A DNA stretch of 64,000 nt from Chryseobacterium gleum (GCA_945883565.1 CAMCXO010000011.1:1-64000); one strand, 5' to 3'. Positions 7,470 through 17,070 are shown, counted from the first letter of the stretch. Made by a program: numbers and translations. The notes: a model not told the origin generated them from the letters alone.

Positions 7470-10400
7470 ATGAAGCAGCTATTTTCAGTTTTTAAGTACG
7501 GTTTGTTGATTTTTGTTTTAGGGATCTCGAACGAAGCCGAAGCTCAAAAGAAAAAGCCCTTAAAAGTTCCCGAAAAAACCTCAAATGCCGATGTGTTTGG
7601 GGGTTTTAAGTTTAGAAGTCTGGGTCCGGCATTTATGTCGGGTCGAATTGCCGATATTGCCATTCATCCCGAAAACCAGCATATTTGGTATGTGGCGGTG
7701 GGTTCGGGTGGCTTATGGAAAACCGAAAACTCAGGCACCACCTGGCGGCCCATATTCGAAAATCAGGCGGTATACTCAACCGGCTGTGTGGGTTTGGATC
7801 CCAAACAACCTGAAGTGATTTGGCTAGGAACCGGCGAAAATGTTGGCGGACGGCATGTGGGCTACGGAGATGGAGTTTATAAAAGCGAAGATGGCGGCAA
7901 CAGTTGGAAAAATATGGGCCTGAAGGCTTCTGAACATATTTCCAAAATCTGTGTACATCCGGAAAATTCCAATAAAATTTGGGTTGCCGCACAAGGCTCA
8001 TTGTGGAAGGAAGGTGGTGATAGGGGGGTGTTTTTAAGCGAAGATGGTGGGCTTAGTTGGCAAAAAGTTCTTGGAGACGACAGCTGGATTGGGGCTACAG
8101 ATTTGGTAATAGATCCAAAAAACCCCGATGTATTGTATGCAGCCACCTGGCAACGTCAAAGAACGGTTGCGGCTTATTTGGGTGGAGGCAAAGGCAGTGG
8201 CATTTATAAAAGCACCAATGGTGGTAAGCAATGGACAAAATTAGAAAACGGATTACCCACGGGCCATTTGGGGAAAATTGGACTGGCCATTTCGCCACAA
8301 AAAAGCGAGGTAATTTATGCGGCTATTGAAACTGACCGAAGAAATGGAAGTGTTTACAGAAGCGAAAATGGGGGCAGTTCCTGGACAAAAATGTCGGATG
8401 CTGTTTCAGGGGCCACCGGCCCACACTATTATCAGGAACTTTATGCGTCTCCCCATCAATTTGATCGCATTTATTTGGTAGACTACATGATGCAGATTTC
8501 AGATGATGGTGGAAAATCATTTCGATTGATGAATGAGAAAAACAAGCACGTTGATAACCACGCCATAGCATTTAGACCGAACGACCCCAACTATTTATTG
8601 GTAGGCACAGATGGCGGGCTTTACGAAACTTTCGATCAAACCGCACATTGGCGATTTGTAGCGAATTTGCCGGTCACTCAATTTTATAAATTGGCGGTTG
8701 ACGATGCCCAACCTTTTTATAATATTTACGGAGGCACACAAGACAATAACACCCAGGGAGGGCCTTCTAGAACCACCAACAGCCATGGTATTTCCAACAG
8801 CAATTGGTTTGTGATATTAGGCGGCGACGGGCATCAACCGGCCACAGAACCAGGTAATCCCAATATTGTATATGCCCAATGGCAGCAAGGTAACCTTAAC
8901 CGACACGACAGAACTACAGGTGAGAATGTTTATATAAAACCTCTTGCCAAGCCCGATGAACCTGCCGAGCGCTACAACTGGGATGCTCCTGTTTTGGTTA
9001 GCCCTCATAATCCGAAAAGGCTGTATTTCGCCTCACAGCGTGTTTGGAAATCAGAGGATAGAGGCGATAGCTGGACCACTGTTTCGGGCGATTTGACCCA
9101 AAACATTGACAGAATAACCACCCCTATGTTTGGCGGGCCACAGAGTTGGGACAATGCCTGGGATCTATATGCGATGAGCAGTTTTAGCACAATTACGTCT
9201 ATTTCAGAATCGCCTGTAAAAGAAGGATTGCTTTACGTAGGAACCGACGATGGCAAAATGCATTGCAGCGAAAATGCTGGTTTAAGTTGGCGCGAAATAC
9301 CTTTTGGCGTTTTTCCCGGACTGCCTGCTTCGGCCTTTGTTAACGACATTAAAGCGGATAAATTCGACGAAAAAACGGTTTACGCTGCATTCGATCACCA
9401 CAAAGCCGGCGATTTTTCGCCCTATTTATACAAGAGCGTCAATGCAGGGATTTCATGGGTGCGTTTGAAAGACGGATTGCCTGATAAAACCTTGTGCTGG
9501 AGATTGGTTCAAGACCATATTCAAAAAGACCTATGGTTTTTGGGTACAGAATTCGGAGTATTTGTCAGTCAGAATGCTGGGCTTAAATGGCAGCCCCTGA
9601 AAGGGCAATTGCCTTGCATTCCGGTAAGAGATTTAACCATTCAAAAAGGTGAAAACGATTTGGTATTGGCCACATTTGGAAGAGGTATTTTTATTTTAGA
9701 CGATATAAGCGCTTTACGGCAACCTCACGATAAGGTAGAATTGGCCAAAGTGGTTCTGTTTGAACCCCGCAAAGCCTGGTTGTACGAGCCGGAACATGAC
9801 CTGGGGCATGGTAAAAAAGCATCTCAAGGCGATTCATATTTTATGGCTGATAATCCGCCTTTTGGAGCTGAATTTACCTATTACCTGCAAGAGGTTCAAA
9901 AAACCAAAAAAACCATAAGGCAGGAAGCAGAGAAAGAAAAACAAGCAGCTGCTTTTCCGGGTTGGGATTCGGTAGAAATAGAAATTCGGGAACAAGCACC
10001 TAAACTATACCTTACCATATTCGACAAACAAGGCGTTATGGTTAACCGCATAGAAGCACCTTACTCAAAAGGCTATCAGCGTGTGGTGTGGGATTTAAAT
10101 GCTCAGTCAGCCGATTTTATTCATCAGTCCAATATGGGCTCAAAAGGCATGCGGTTTAAAGTTGAACCAGGTTCGTATGTAGCGGTACTTCAGATTTATA
10201 AAAATGGTCATTATGAGAATTTAGGAAATACAACCGAGCTGCAGGTCGAGAGGCTTCGTTCAGGAAGTTTATTGCCAAGTAAAGAAAGTTTGGTTCTGTT
10301 TAAAGATGATTTGGGCAAAACAATGGCAGAATCGGAAGCCTTGGAACATAAGCTGAACGATGCGAATAAATCGCTGCAATTATTGGCTAAAGTGTACGAA

Positions 10401-10730
10401 CGTGCTAAACACCAAAGCGCAGATTGGGAAAAAGACTATGAAAAGGCTTTGGAATTGTATCAAGGCTTAGACTTGAATTTTAGAGGATCAAAAGCGCGTG
10501 CGGAGGTGGGGGAAGAACCTTCTAAACACAATGTGAATGATTATTTGAGTCATGCTTATCAGTCTGGCACTTCTACCTATGGACCAAGTCAACTTTCCAT
10601 TGAAATGCTGTCTTATGCGAAGGCATTGATTATGAAGTACCAGCCCGAAGTAGAGCGCTTAAGTTACATTATAGAAGAATTGGAGCGCTCTTTAGAAAGT
10701 CTTGGAGTTCCGAAATTCGAAAAGCATTAA
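7470..10730 (+). CDS. Secreted Asp-box (BNR/sortilin-like) beta-propeller protein
   Basis: 1086 aa from MKQLFSVFK, which begins a signal peptide cut near NEAEAQ; the longer frame from 7380 includes terminator sequence. At least ten Asp boxes of the S-x-D/N-x-G-x-x-W type (for example SEDGGNSW, STNGGKQW, SENAGLSW) are spread over about residues 80-740, as in VPS10/sortilin-like or oligoxyloglucanase propellers. The last ~340 residues hold a beta-sandwich-like part and a helical segment rich in Lys/Glu. No T9SS C-terminal domain is visible. Often annotated glycosyl hydrolase, but no catalytic pair can be assigned; a binding or protein-processing role is equally likely. Monocistronic, bracketed by terminators. 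Confidence 0.8.
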   Translation: MKQLFSVFKYGLLIFVLGISNEAEAQKKKPLKVPEKTSNADVFGGFKFRSLGPAFMSGRIADIAIHPENQHIWYVAVGSGGLWKTENSGTTWRPIFENQAVYSTGCVGLDPKQPEVIWLGTGENVGGRHVGYGDGVYKSEDGGNSWKNMGLKASEHISKICVHPENSNKIWVAAQGSLWKEGGDRGVFLSEDGGLSWQKVLGDDSWIGATDLVIDPKNPDVLYAATWQRQRTVAAYLGGGKGSGIYKSTNGGKQWTKLENGLPTGHLGKIGLAISPQKSEVIYAAIETDRRNGSVYRSENGGSSWTKMSDAVSGATGPHYYQELYASPHQFDRIYLVDYMMQISDDGGKSFRLMNEKNKHVDNHAIAFRPNDPNYLLVGTDGGLYETFDQTAHWRFVANLPVTQFYKLAVDDAQPFYNIYGGTQDNNTQGGPSRTTNSHGISNSNWFVILGGDGHQPATEPGNPNIVYAQWQQGNLNRHDRTTGENVYIKPLAKPDEPAERYNWDAPVLVSPHNPKRLYFASQRVWKSEDRGDSWTTVSGDLTQNIDRITTPMFGGPQSWDNAWDLYAMSSFSTITSISESPVKEGLLYVGTDDGKMHCSENAGLSWREIPFGVFPGLPASAFVNDIKADKFDEKTVYAAFDHHKAGDFSPYLYKSVNAGISWVRLKDGLPDKTLCWRLVQDHIQKDLWFLGTEFGVFVSQNAGLKWQPLKGQLPCIPVRDLTIQKGENDLVLATFGRGIFILDDISALRQPHDKVELAKVVLFEPRKAWLYEPEHDLGHGKKASQGDSYFMADNPPFGAEFTYYLQEVQKTKKTIRQEAEKEKQAAAFPGWDSVEIEIREQAPKLYLTIFDKQGVMVNRIEAPYSKGYQRVVWDLNAQSADFIHQSNMGSKGMRFKVEPGSYVAVLQIYKNGHYENLGNTTELQVERLRSGSLLPSKESLVLFKDDLGKTMAESEALEHKLNDANKSLQLLAKVYERAKHQSADWEKDYEKALELYQGLDLNFRGSKARAEVGEEPSKHNVNDYLSHAYQSGTSTYGPSQLSIEMLSYAKALIMKYQPEVERLSYIIEELERSLESLGVPKFEKH

Positions 10731-10736
10731 AAAAAC

Positions 10737-10771
10737 ATGCGGGTATTCCGGTTTAACCGAAATACCCGCAT
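10737..10771. terminator. Bidirectional hairpin between convergent propeller gene and accC
   Basis: ATGCGGGTATT (10737-10747) pairs with AATACCCGCAT (10761-10771), and an inner CGGTT/AACCG pairing extends the stem. A and T tracts flank both sides (AAAAAA before, TCTAATTTTAAA after). It lies in the 61-base gap between two converging genes, so it can stop both transcripts. Confidence 0.8.
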
Positions 10772-10791
10772 CTAATTTTAAATTCGATCGT

Positions 10792-12129
10792 TTATTTGAG
10801 TTTGAAACCTTCCATAAACTTAGTGGTATAATTTCCACTTAAGTAATCCGGATGGTCCATGAGCTGTCGGTGAAAAGGAATGGTGGTTTGAATGCCTTCA
10901 ATAACAAACTCATCCAAGGCCCTTCTCATTTTATCGATTGCTTCTTCACGTGTTTGAGCTGTGGTAATGAGTTTGGCAATCATGCTGTCGTAATTGGGCG
11001 GAATGGCATAGCCTGCATAAACATGCGTATCCAGCCTTACCCCATGCCCACCAGGAGCATGAAATGTAGTAATTCGTCCGGGCGACGGTCTAAAATCGTT
11101 ATAGGGGTCTTCAGCATTTATTCTGCATTCTATAGAATGCAGTTGAGGTTCGTAGTTTTTTCCGGAGATGGGTACCCCGGCAGCGACTTTAATTTGCTCT
11201 CTAATTAGGTCGTAGTCTATAACTTGTTCAGTTATGGGGTGTTCTACCTGAATTCGGGTATTCATTTCCATGAAGTAGAAATTCCGGTCCTTGTCTACCA
11301 AAAATTCAACGGTACCGGCCCCTTCGTAATTAATGCTTTTGGCCGCTTTGATGGCCGCAGCGCCCATGGCTTGCCGCAATTCGGCAGTCATAAAAGGGCT
11401 AGGCGTTTCTTCAGTTAGCTTTTGGTGGCGTCGCTGAACAGAGCAGTCGCGTTCGCTGAGGTGGCAAACCTTCCCATATTGATCGCCAACTATTTGGATT
11501 TCGATATGACGAGGTTCTAGAATAAGTTTTTCCATGTACATGCCGTCGTTTCCGAAAGCTGCACCGGCTTCTGTTTTGGCTGTTTCGAACGCTTTTTGAA
11601 GCTCTTCGGGTTTAAAAACAGCGCGCATTCCCTTCCCGCCGCCCCCGGCAGTGGCCTTTAGCATTACGGGATAGCCCATTTCATGAGCGAGTATAGAGGC
11701 CTGCTCGAGACTTTCCAACAAACCTTCGCTGCCCGGAATACAAGGAACTCCAGCCAACTTCATGGTTTCTTTGGCTGTGCTTTTGTCTCCCATTTTCTCA
11801 ATTTGCTCGGGAGTAGCTCCTATAAACTTAATGCCATTTTCTTGACAAATTCGAGAAAACCTGGCGTTTTCGCTTAAAAAACCATAGCCTGGATGGATGG
11901 CATCGGCATTGGTAATTTCGGCGGCCGCTATAATGTTTGGAATATTTAAATAAGAATCTTTAGATGGAGGCGGTCCAACACAAACGGCCTCGTCGGCAAA
12001 ACGAACATGAAGGCTTTCGCGGTCTGCTGTTGAATAAATCGCTACGGTTTTGATGCCCATTTCGCGACAGGTTCGAATAACCCTAAGGGCTATTTCTCCC
12101 CGATTGGCGATTAGTATTTTTTTAAACAT
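10792..12129 (-). CDS. accC: Acetyl-CoA carboxylase, biotin carboxylase subunit
   Basis: 445-aa ATP-grasp enzyme that carboxylates biotin on AccB, the first committed step of fatty-acid synthesis. N-terminal [11 protein letters not shown], glycine-rich ATP loop [10 protein letters not shown], and [14 protein letters not shown] are the diagnostic biotin carboxylase motifs; length is standard. Last gene of the DUF177-rpmF-fabH-accB-accC cluster, 29 bases after accB and ended by the bidirectional hairpin. Cytoplasmic. Confidence 0.96.
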   Translation of the reverse strand: MFKKILIANRGEIALRVIRTCREMGIKTVAIYSTADRESLHVRFADEAVCVGPPPSKDSYLNIPNIIAAAEITNADAIHPGYGFLSENARFSRICQENGIKFIGATPEQIEKMGDKSTAKETMKLAGVPCIPGSEGLLESLEQASILAHEMGYPVMLKATAGGGGKGMRAVFKPEELQKAFETAKTEAGAAFGNDGMYMEKLILEPRHIEIQIVGDQYGKVCHLSERDCSVQRRHQKLTEETPSPFMTAELRQAMGAAAIKAAKSINYEGAGTVEFLVDKDRNFYFMEMNTRIQVEHPITEQVIDYDLIREQIKVAAGVPISGKNYEPQLHSIECRINAEDPYNDFRPSPGRITTFHAPGGHGVRLDTHVYAGYAIPPNYDSMIAKLITTAQTREEAIDKMRRALDEFVIEGIQTTIPFHRQLMDHPDYLSGNYTTKFMEGFKLK

Positions 12130-12158
12130 AAGGATTTGCTTTTGGGCTATTAAGAGGC

Positions 12159-12647
12159 TTAAGCCGGGTCCACCAAGAAGAGAGGCTGGTCGTATTCAAC
12201 CGGGGTTTGATCGTCGACCAAGATTTTTACGATTTTACCACTTACTTCAGACTCTATTTCGTTGAAAAGCTTCATGGCTTCAATAACACAAACCACATCT
12301 CCAGTCTTCACCATTGAACCAACGCTTACAAAAGGTTCTTTATCGGGTGAAGGGCGGCGGTACATGGTACCAATCATAGGCGATTTTATGGTAACGTAGC
12401 GGCTGTGGTCTTCCTCGTTCTTCGGTTTTTCTGTTTCTAATGTTGCTTGGGGAGCGGCAGTAGTTAAAACAGCTGCATTTGTAGCTTGAACGGGTGGAAG
12501 TTGTGCTTGCGCAGGAGCTTCTGCATAAACCATTTGACCGGAAGTCTTAATGGTGATTTTAAATTCTTCGGTTTCGAGATTAACTTCTGTGGCTCCGGAA
12601 CGTGCCACGAATTTTATTAGACTTTGAATCTCTTTTAGGTCCATCAT
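12159..12647 (-). CDS. accB: Biotin carboxyl carrier protein of acetyl-CoA carboxylase
   Basis: 162 aa. An N-terminal helix-rich segment, an Ala/Pro/Gln-rich linker (about residues 42-76) and a C-terminal biotinyl domain ending in VDPA. Lys126 in [11 protein letters not shown] is the biotinylated residue. The gene starts MM; either Met could be used. It lies between fabH (37 bases upstream) and accC (29 bases downstream), so all three are expected on one transcript. The stop codon sits in a 10-base palindrome GGCTTAAGCC (12156-12165), probably coincidental. Confidence 0.95.
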   Translation of the reverse strand: MMDLKEIQSLIKFVARSGATEVNLETEEFKITIKTSGQMVYAEAPAQAQLPPVQATNAAVLTTAAPQATLETEKPKNEEDHSRYVTIKSPMIGTMYRRPSPDKEPFVSVGSMVKTGDVVCVIEAMKLFNEIESEVSGKIVKILVDDQTPVEYDQPLFLVDPA

Positions 12648-12684
12648 AGCTTAATGGTAGGTTAGGTTAAAGCAAATCTACAGA

Positions 12685-13683
12685 TCAATTTGGATTATAG
12701 GCCCAAGTGAGGTAAGCTGAACCCCAAGTAAAGCCTCCGCCAAAAGCAGCGAATATAAGCTTATCGCCCTTTTTAAGTTGTTTTTCGTAATCCCATAAAC
12801 AAAGTGGTAAAGTTCCATTGGTGGTATTCCCATAACGTTGAATATTAACCATCACTTTGTTTTCGTCTAAACCCATTCTTTGGGCTGTGGCATCTATAAT
12901 GCGTTTATTGGCTTGATGGGGCACCAACCAATTTACATCATCGCCGCTTAAACCATTGCGCTTCATGATGTCTTCGCTTACTTGGGCCATATTTGTTACC
13001 GCGAATTTGAAGACTGGTTGTCCATCTTGATGAACATAATGTTCTTTGGCATCTACACTTCTTTGAGTTGGCGGGTACATAGAGCCACCTCCTTTTATGT
13101 AGAGATATTGCCTGCCTGACCCATCGCTTTTTAGAATGGCATCTTGCAAACCGAAGCCTTCCTCGTTAGGTTCAATAATAACCGCACCGGCCCCATCGCC
13201 AAAAATCACGCAGGTGGTACGGTCGGAATAATCGAGAATGCTCGACATTTTATCGCCGGCTACAATGAGTACTTTTTTGTACATGCCGGCTTTAACAAAT
13301 TGAGAAGCTGTTACCAAGCCATATATAAAGCCAGTGCAAGCCGCCTGAAGGTCGAAGGCAGCCGCTTTTTTAGTGCCCAGAATATCGGACACTTTAGCAG
13401 CGGTGGAAGCCACTAAAATATCTGGAGTAACGGTACAGGCAATTACAAGATCAATGTCTTCAGCGCTTATACCGCGTTTTTCAAGAGCTTCTTTGGCGGC
13501 ATAAACCATCATTTCGGAAGTACCGCGACCTTCTCCCTTTAGAATTCTGCGCTCTTTTATGCCGGTTCGGCTTGTAATCCACTCGTCAGAGGTTTCAACT
13601 ATGCCCTCTAAAACGGCATTTGATAGAACATAATCGGGTACATAGCCACCTAAGGCGGTTATGGCAGGTGTAATTTGATTCAT
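12685..13683 (-). CDS. fabH: Beta-ketoacyl-ACP synthase III
   Basis: 332-aa thiolase-fold initiating condensing enzyme for type II fatty-acid synthesis. Catalytic Cys116 lies in AACTGFIYG, the His in VPHQANKRI and the Asn in YGNTTNGT complete the Cys-His-Asn triad. It would join acetyl- or branched acyl-CoA to malonyl-ACP. No plsX lies between rpmF and fabH, unlike the E. coli order. The 91-base upstream gap holds a strong hairpin in the sense strand; the gene's own expression may depend on it. Confidence 0.95.
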   Translation of the reverse strand: MNQITPAITALGGYVPDYVLSNAVLEGIVETSDEWITSRTGIKERRILKGEGRGTSEMMVYAAKEALEKRGISAEDIDLVIACTVTPDILVASTAAKVSDILGTKKAAAFDLQAACTGFIYGLVTASQFVKAGMYKKVLIVAGDKMSSILDYSDRTTCVIFGDGAGAVIIEPNEEGFGLQDAILKSDGSGRQYLYIKGGGSMYPPTQRSVDAKEHYVHQDGQPVFKFAVTNMAQVSEDIMKRNGLSGDDVNWLVPHQANKRIIDATAQRMGLDENKVMVNIQRYGNTTNGTLPLCLWDYEKQLKKGDKLIFAAFGGGFTWGSAYLTWAYNPN

Positions 13684-13712
13684 AGGCCATTAAGGAGGGG
13701 TTAAAGTACAGC

Positions 13713-13749
13713 GTTTCTATGTAAATGGGCAAGCCATTCACACAGAAAC
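13713..13749 (-). ncRNA. 16-bp RNA hairpin between rpmF and fabH
   Basis: Plus-strand arms 13713-13728 and 13734-13749 flank a 5-base loop. In the minus-strand transcript all 16 positions pair, 14 Watson-Crick and two G-U. In plus-strand RNA the same two positions would be A-C mismatches, so pairing is intact only in the direction of the operon. The 3' side is followed by GCTGTACTTTAAC, not a U tract, so it is not a classic terminator. It begins 26 nt after the rpmF stop and ends 29 nt before the fabH ATG. Candidate RNase processing site, mRNA stabiliser or attenuator. Confidence 0.65.
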
Positions 13750-13774
13750 ACTTCTTTATATACCTTCCTTTTGG

Positions 13775-13972
13775 TTAATTTTCGTCAGCTCCGGCTTTTT
13801 CCATTACCACGCGGCCTTTGTAATAAAGTTTGCCTTCATACCAATAGGCTCTGTGGTACAAATGGGCTTCGCCAGTGGTAGGGCAGGTGGCAATGGTTGG
13901 CATTGTGGCCTTGTAATGGGTGCGACGCTTGTCGCGGCGGGTCGACGATTGCCGTCTCTTAGGATGTGCCAT
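13775..13972 (-). CDS. rpmF: 50S ribosomal protein L32
   Basis: 65-aa basic protein with the L32 N-terminus [17 protein letters not shown] and a central [13 protein letters not shown] segment. Only one cysteine remains, so this is a zinc-free form of the L32 fold. It sits 12 bases after the DUF177 gene, the widespread yceD-rpmF pairing, and upstream of fabH, linking ribosome and membrane-lipid synthesis. Confidence 0.95.
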   Translation of the reverse strand: MAHPKRRQSSTRRDKRRTHYKATMPTIATCPTTGEAHLYHRAYWYEGKLYYKGRVVMEKAGADEN

Positions 13973-13984
13973 TTTAGATGTGCT

Positions 13985-14521
13985 TCAGTTGCGGTTGTTA
14001 AATAGTTTTTTGAGTTCGTTCCAGCGAGGATCCGGCTCTTTGTTTTCTTGAGGTTCAGGCTCGGGGCCAGAACTTAATAATAAGGCGTCTTCTGCTTCTA
14101 CAATTTTCTGCCATTCTGGGTGAATGCGCCTCAAAGGAATAGCCAAAGCAGAGGTTTCGTATAGTATTTGGGCAATATTTAAGCTGTGGGCGTTGTGTTC
14201 AAGAAACAGGATTTCGTCGTCGTCGTTGTTGTATTCATCGGCGAACTTAACCAGCAATTTTCTTTCGGCTTCTATTGGCATTCTGAAGCTTTGAAGACTA
14301 CGGTCACAATCTACTTCAACACTTCCGAAAAACCGGAAATCGAGTTCCATGCTCAAATTGGCCTTTTTATCTAAAGTTAAATCAACCTGAATAGCAGGAT
14401 TTCTAAAATCTTGTTCCGGAAAGTCGGCAAAAAAGACTTCTCCCAATTCAAAATGGTAAGTGTGCATACCTACCGATAACCCATAAAAAGGTAAAACATA
14501 TTCGGTATTGCGGATTGCCAA
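13985..14521 (-). CDS. DUF177 (YceD-family) protein
   Basis: 178 aa. The family signature is present: a beta-rich N-terminus, a central CDRSLQSFRMPIE segment with the conserved Cys-Asp-Arg, and the acidic DEILFLEHNAHSLNIAQILYE stretch. In plants and bacteria the family (YceD/DUF177) is linked to 23S rRNA accumulation; the neighbour rpmF supports a ribosome-assembly role here. The C-terminal ~30 residues are charged and probably disordered. First gene of the rpmF-fabH-accBC transcript, with a good promoter upstream. Confidence 0.85.
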   Translation of the reverse strand: MAIRNTEYVLPFYGLSVGMHTYHFELGEVFFADFPEQDFRNPAIQVDLTLDKKANLSMELDFRFFGSVEVDCDRSLQSFRMPIEAERKLLVKFADEYNNDDDEILFLEHNAHSLNIAQILYETSALAIPLRRIHPEWQKIVEAEDALLLSSGPEPEPQENKEPDPRWNELKKLFNNRN

Positions 14522-14551
14522 AACGTTCTCGAGATTTTTTTAGAGGGCCGC

Positions 14552-14582
14552 AAATATAGTTAATAACCTTATAGTTGCGAAC
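14552..14582 (-). promoter_or_regulatory. Promoter of the DUF177-rpmF-fabH-accBC cluster
   Basis: Minus-strand TATATTTG (14559-14552) matches the -7 box TAnnTTTG. TTCG (14582-14579), one base off the -33 TTTG, lies exactly 19 bases upstream. Predicted leader is about 25 nt. The -33 element touches the stop codon of the DUF6427 gene. Confidence 0.65.
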
Positions 14583-15535
14583 TACAACCAAATGATTTCA
14601 ATAATGGCAATAAACAATATGTACAATAAGATTAGCCGTTTACTCCATTTTTTTTTGTACCTTTCTATTCGTCCGCTTAATAAAATACCTGAACTCAAAG
14701 CCAGAAAAGTTACCCAGGTTTGGCCATTTTGAGGAAGAAAAAGCCATAATAGCAAAAAGTAAAGTAACCCTGCCATCAAAGCGTTTAGAATTTTTCTTCG
14801 CCAAGCGGTACTTCCTCGTGCAGCTCTCTCCAAATAGTCGCGAACAATGGGTGGTAAAAGGGGAACAAACAGAATAAGTCTAATCAAACTGGTTTGATTA
14901 TTAAAAAAAATATTCTTGTTTATGTACGGCTTTTCAAATGCCAAAATCCATTTATCGAGGCTGGTGGTGCCCCAAAACTGACCAACAGCCAATTGTACCC
15001 AAAAAACAAAAATCAAACCCAAAAAAGGAATGCTTAAATGCCGCCAATGTGTATTTCCTAAAAAAATACTCACAGCCATTATCCAGGGAAATACCCATAA
15101 ATAATGCAGGCTAATTAAAGCCGCTAATCCCAATAAAAGTCCCGCATCGAATAGCCGATAAAAGTTTCGGCTGTTGTCTATAGACTGGAAGACGCTTCTT
15201 ACCGCAAACAATGCTGGTATAATGGCAAGCTGTGAAGGCATCAATAAGAAGGGGGGCGATAACGCAAAAATGAGCGCAATAGACAAAAAACTCGGCATGA
15301 AATTTCTGAAACGCTCATCTTTTTGTCCAAAGCCTTCGGCCCACAATAACGCCAGTAAAAGGGCGTAAAAGGCCAATACCAAAGCCATCCAAACCGGATA
15401 AGTTAATTGTGCATCCGGCCCAAAGACCATAGTGTTTTTCGAGTTCTTCCACCATTCAACAAGGGCTAAACAAAAAGCCAGTAAAATAGAGGCAACTAAT
15501 GAACCCAGACTCTTGCTTAAAATGCGTTCTAACAT
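14582..15535 (-). CDS. DUF6427-family polytopic membrane protein
   Basis: 317 aa with roughly eight hydrophobic segments, a short charged N-terminus and a YKKKWSKR patch before the last helix. It resembles the Flavobacteriia family DUF6427, which I associate with the neighbouring DUF6341/purD locus; no enzymatic motif can be assigned. Divergent from the DUF6341 gene with only 35 bases between starts, so the two small-family genes probably share a control region. Confidence 0.65.
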   Translation of the reverse strand: MLERILSKSLGSLVASILLAFCLALVEWWKNSKNTMVFGPDAQLTYPVWMALVLAFYALLLALLWAEGFGQKDERFRNFMPSFLSIALIFALSPPFLLMPSQLAIIPALFAVRSVFQSIDNSRNFYRLFDAGLLLGLAALISLHYLWVFPWIMAVSIFLGNTHWRHLSIPFLGLIFVFWVQLAVGQFWGTTSLDKWILAFEKPYINKNIFFNNQTSLIRLILFVPLLPPIVRDYLERAARGSTAWRRKILNALMAGLLYFLLLWLFLPQNGQTWVTFLALSSGILLSGRIERYKKKWSKRLILLYILFIAIIEIIWL

Positions 15536-15546
15536 AAACTGTGTAC

Positions 15547-15554
15547 TACCTTTG
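15547..15554 (+). promoter_or_regulatory. Putative -7 box (TAnnTTTG) of the DUF6341 gene
   Basis: TACCTTTG is an exact match and lies 16 bases before the ATG at 15571, predicting a leader of about a dozen bases. The apparent upstream GTG start at 15541 overlaps this box and is unlikely to be used. Confidence 0.5.
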
Positions 15555-15570
15555 GCAAAATTTTGAGCAC

Positions 15571-15735
15571 ATGACCGAGTTCATTTATCAGTTAGGTGAG
15601 TTTTTTACCTGGACTTTTGGCCTTCTGCCCACCCTTGGCAATTTGCCTAATTTATTTTTTGGCCTAATCATAAGTGGATATTTTGTGTACTGGTTGGGTC
15701 AAATGTTCAAACACCATCGCGCCGGCGAACTTTAA
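15571..15735 (+). CDS. Small membrane protein, DUF6341 family
   Basis: 54 aa from MTEFIYQLGEFF, with one strong membrane span (FFGLIISGYFVYWLG) and a basic C-terminus (FKHHRAGEL). Resembles DUF6341, a short Flavobacteriia-restricted family commonly near purD. The start was moved from GTG 15541 to the ATG because a promoter box covers the longer version. Its TAA overlaps the purD stop on the opposite strand within TTAA. Function unknown. Confidence 0.65.
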   Translation: MTEFIYQLGEFFTWTFGLLPTLGNLPNLFFGLIISGYFVYWLGQMFKHHRAGEL

Positions 15736-17012
15736 GCTTTAGATATCACATCTAATCCAATGTCTTGTCGGCAGTATTTGCCTTCATATTGTATTTTATT
15801 GACCTGTTGATATGCTACTTCAAGGGCTGATTTTAAGTCAGGTCCTATACCACATGCCGACATAACCCGGCCTCCGGCAGTTAGCAATTCTCCTTTTTCA
15901 TTTTTAATCGTTCCTGCCTGAAATACCATGGCATTTTCAATGTTTTCCCAAGTTTCAATTAGCTTTCCTTTTTCATAATGGTTCGGATAACCTTGTGAAG
16001 CCAGAACAACATTTACCACAGTTTGTGATGAAAAGTTGTAAGGGGGAAGGGGTTTATTGTCTGTAAGGGCTAAAAGGATTTCCAATAAATCGCCATCAAG
16101 GCGCATTAATACAGATTGGGTTTCAGGATCTCCCATACGCACATTGTATTCAATTACCTGGGCTTTTTCGTCTTTTACCATGAGACCAAAGAACACAAAT
16201 CCTGTATATTGAATGCCTTCATTTTGAAGACCGGTTATGGTGGGTTGTACAATGCGTTCTTCAACAAAGCGCGCCAATGCTGGAGTATAAAAAGGAAGAG
16301 GAGAAACGCTGCCCATGCCGCCTGTATTGAGGCCGGTATCTTCTTCTCCTATTCGTTTATAGTCTTTGGCTTCGGGCAATAAAACATAACGGTTGTCTTT
16401 TACCAAGGCAAAAACGCTCATTTCAATGCCCTCCAAAAATGCTTCAATAACTACGTTATCTGAGGCATGACCAAACTTTCCTCCAAACAACTCCATCAAT
16501 TCATCTTGAGCTTCTTTTTTGGTGGAACAAATTAACACGCCCTTGCCTGCTGCTAGTCCATCGGCTTTGAGCACAAAGGGGGGGTCAAGCTCATCTAAAT
16601 AAGCTATGGCCTCTTGGGCTTGGTTGGCATGAAACGCCTTATAAGCTGCCGTTGGAATTTGATGTTTTAGCATGAAGGCTTTGGCAAACGATTTACTGCC
16701 TTCTAATCGGGCGCCATTGGCTCCTGGCCCAAAAAATCTGCAATTTTGTAAGTACCCTCCTTGTAACAATTGGTCGTAAAGGCCATCTACCAAAGGTTGC
16801 TCTGGGCCAACTACCACCAAACCAATTTTATTTTGCTCAATAAAGCTTCCTATTTGAAAGGCTTGAGTTACATCTAAGGACACATTGGTACCGCAAAGTG
16901 CTGTACCCGGATTGCCGGGTGCTGTATAAAGTTGTTCGCATAAAGCACTTGAGCTTATTTTATTGGCCATCGCGTGTTCGCGACCACCGTTTCCAATTAA
17001 CAATACACGCAT
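15732..17012 (-). CDS. purD: Phosphoribosylamine-glycine ligase
   Basis: 426-aa ATP-grasp ligase that makes glycinamide ribonucleotide, step two of purine synthesis. MRVLLIGNGGREHA is the canonical N-terminus and fixes the start at 17012 rather than the ATG 60 bases earlier. Other motifs: GPEQPLVDG, LKADGLAAGKGV, NTGGMGS and EYNVRMGDPETQ. A partial -7 box (TTCCTTTG, minus strand 17033-17026) precedes it and lies beside the divergent uvrC promoter. Confidence 0.95.
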   Translation of the reverse strand: MRVLLIGNGGREHAMANKISSSALCEQLYTAPGNPGTALCGTNVSLDVTQAFQIGSFIEQNKIGLVVVGPEQPLVDGLYDQLLQGGYLQNCRFFGPGANGARLEGSKSFAKAFMLKHQIPTAAYKAFHANQAQEAIAYLDELDPPFVLKADGLAAGKGVLICSTKKEAQDELMELFGGKFGHASDNVVIEAFLEGIEMSVFALVKDNRYVLLPEAKDYKRIGEEDTGLNTGGMGSVSPLPFYTPALARFVEERIVQPTITGLQNEGIQYTGFVFFGLMVKDEKAQVIEYNVRMGDPETQSVLMRLDGDLLEILLALTDNKPLPPYNFSSQTVVNVVLASQGYPNHYEKGKLIETWENIENAMVFQAGTIKNEKGELLTAGGRVMSACGIGPDLKSALEVAYQQVNKIQYEGKYCRQDIGLDVISKA

Positions 17013-17056
17013 ACAGGATTTTTGGCAAAGGAAAGCATCACGCGCTATATGCCCTT

Positions 17057-17064
17057 TACCTTTG
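17057..17064 (+). promoter_or_regulatory. Putative -7 box (TAnnTTTG) of uvrC
   Basis: TACCTTTG matches exactly and ends six bases before the uvrC ATG, so transcription would begin at or near the start codon. It lies only about 25 bases from the likely purD -7 box on the other strand, so the two promoters overlap. Confidence 0.5.
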
Positions 17065-17070
17065 TTTGCC

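Noticed and set aside
12156-12165. GGCTTAAGCC palindrome at the accB stop
   Set aside because: Ten bases only, formed by the stop and neighbouring codons; no sign of function.
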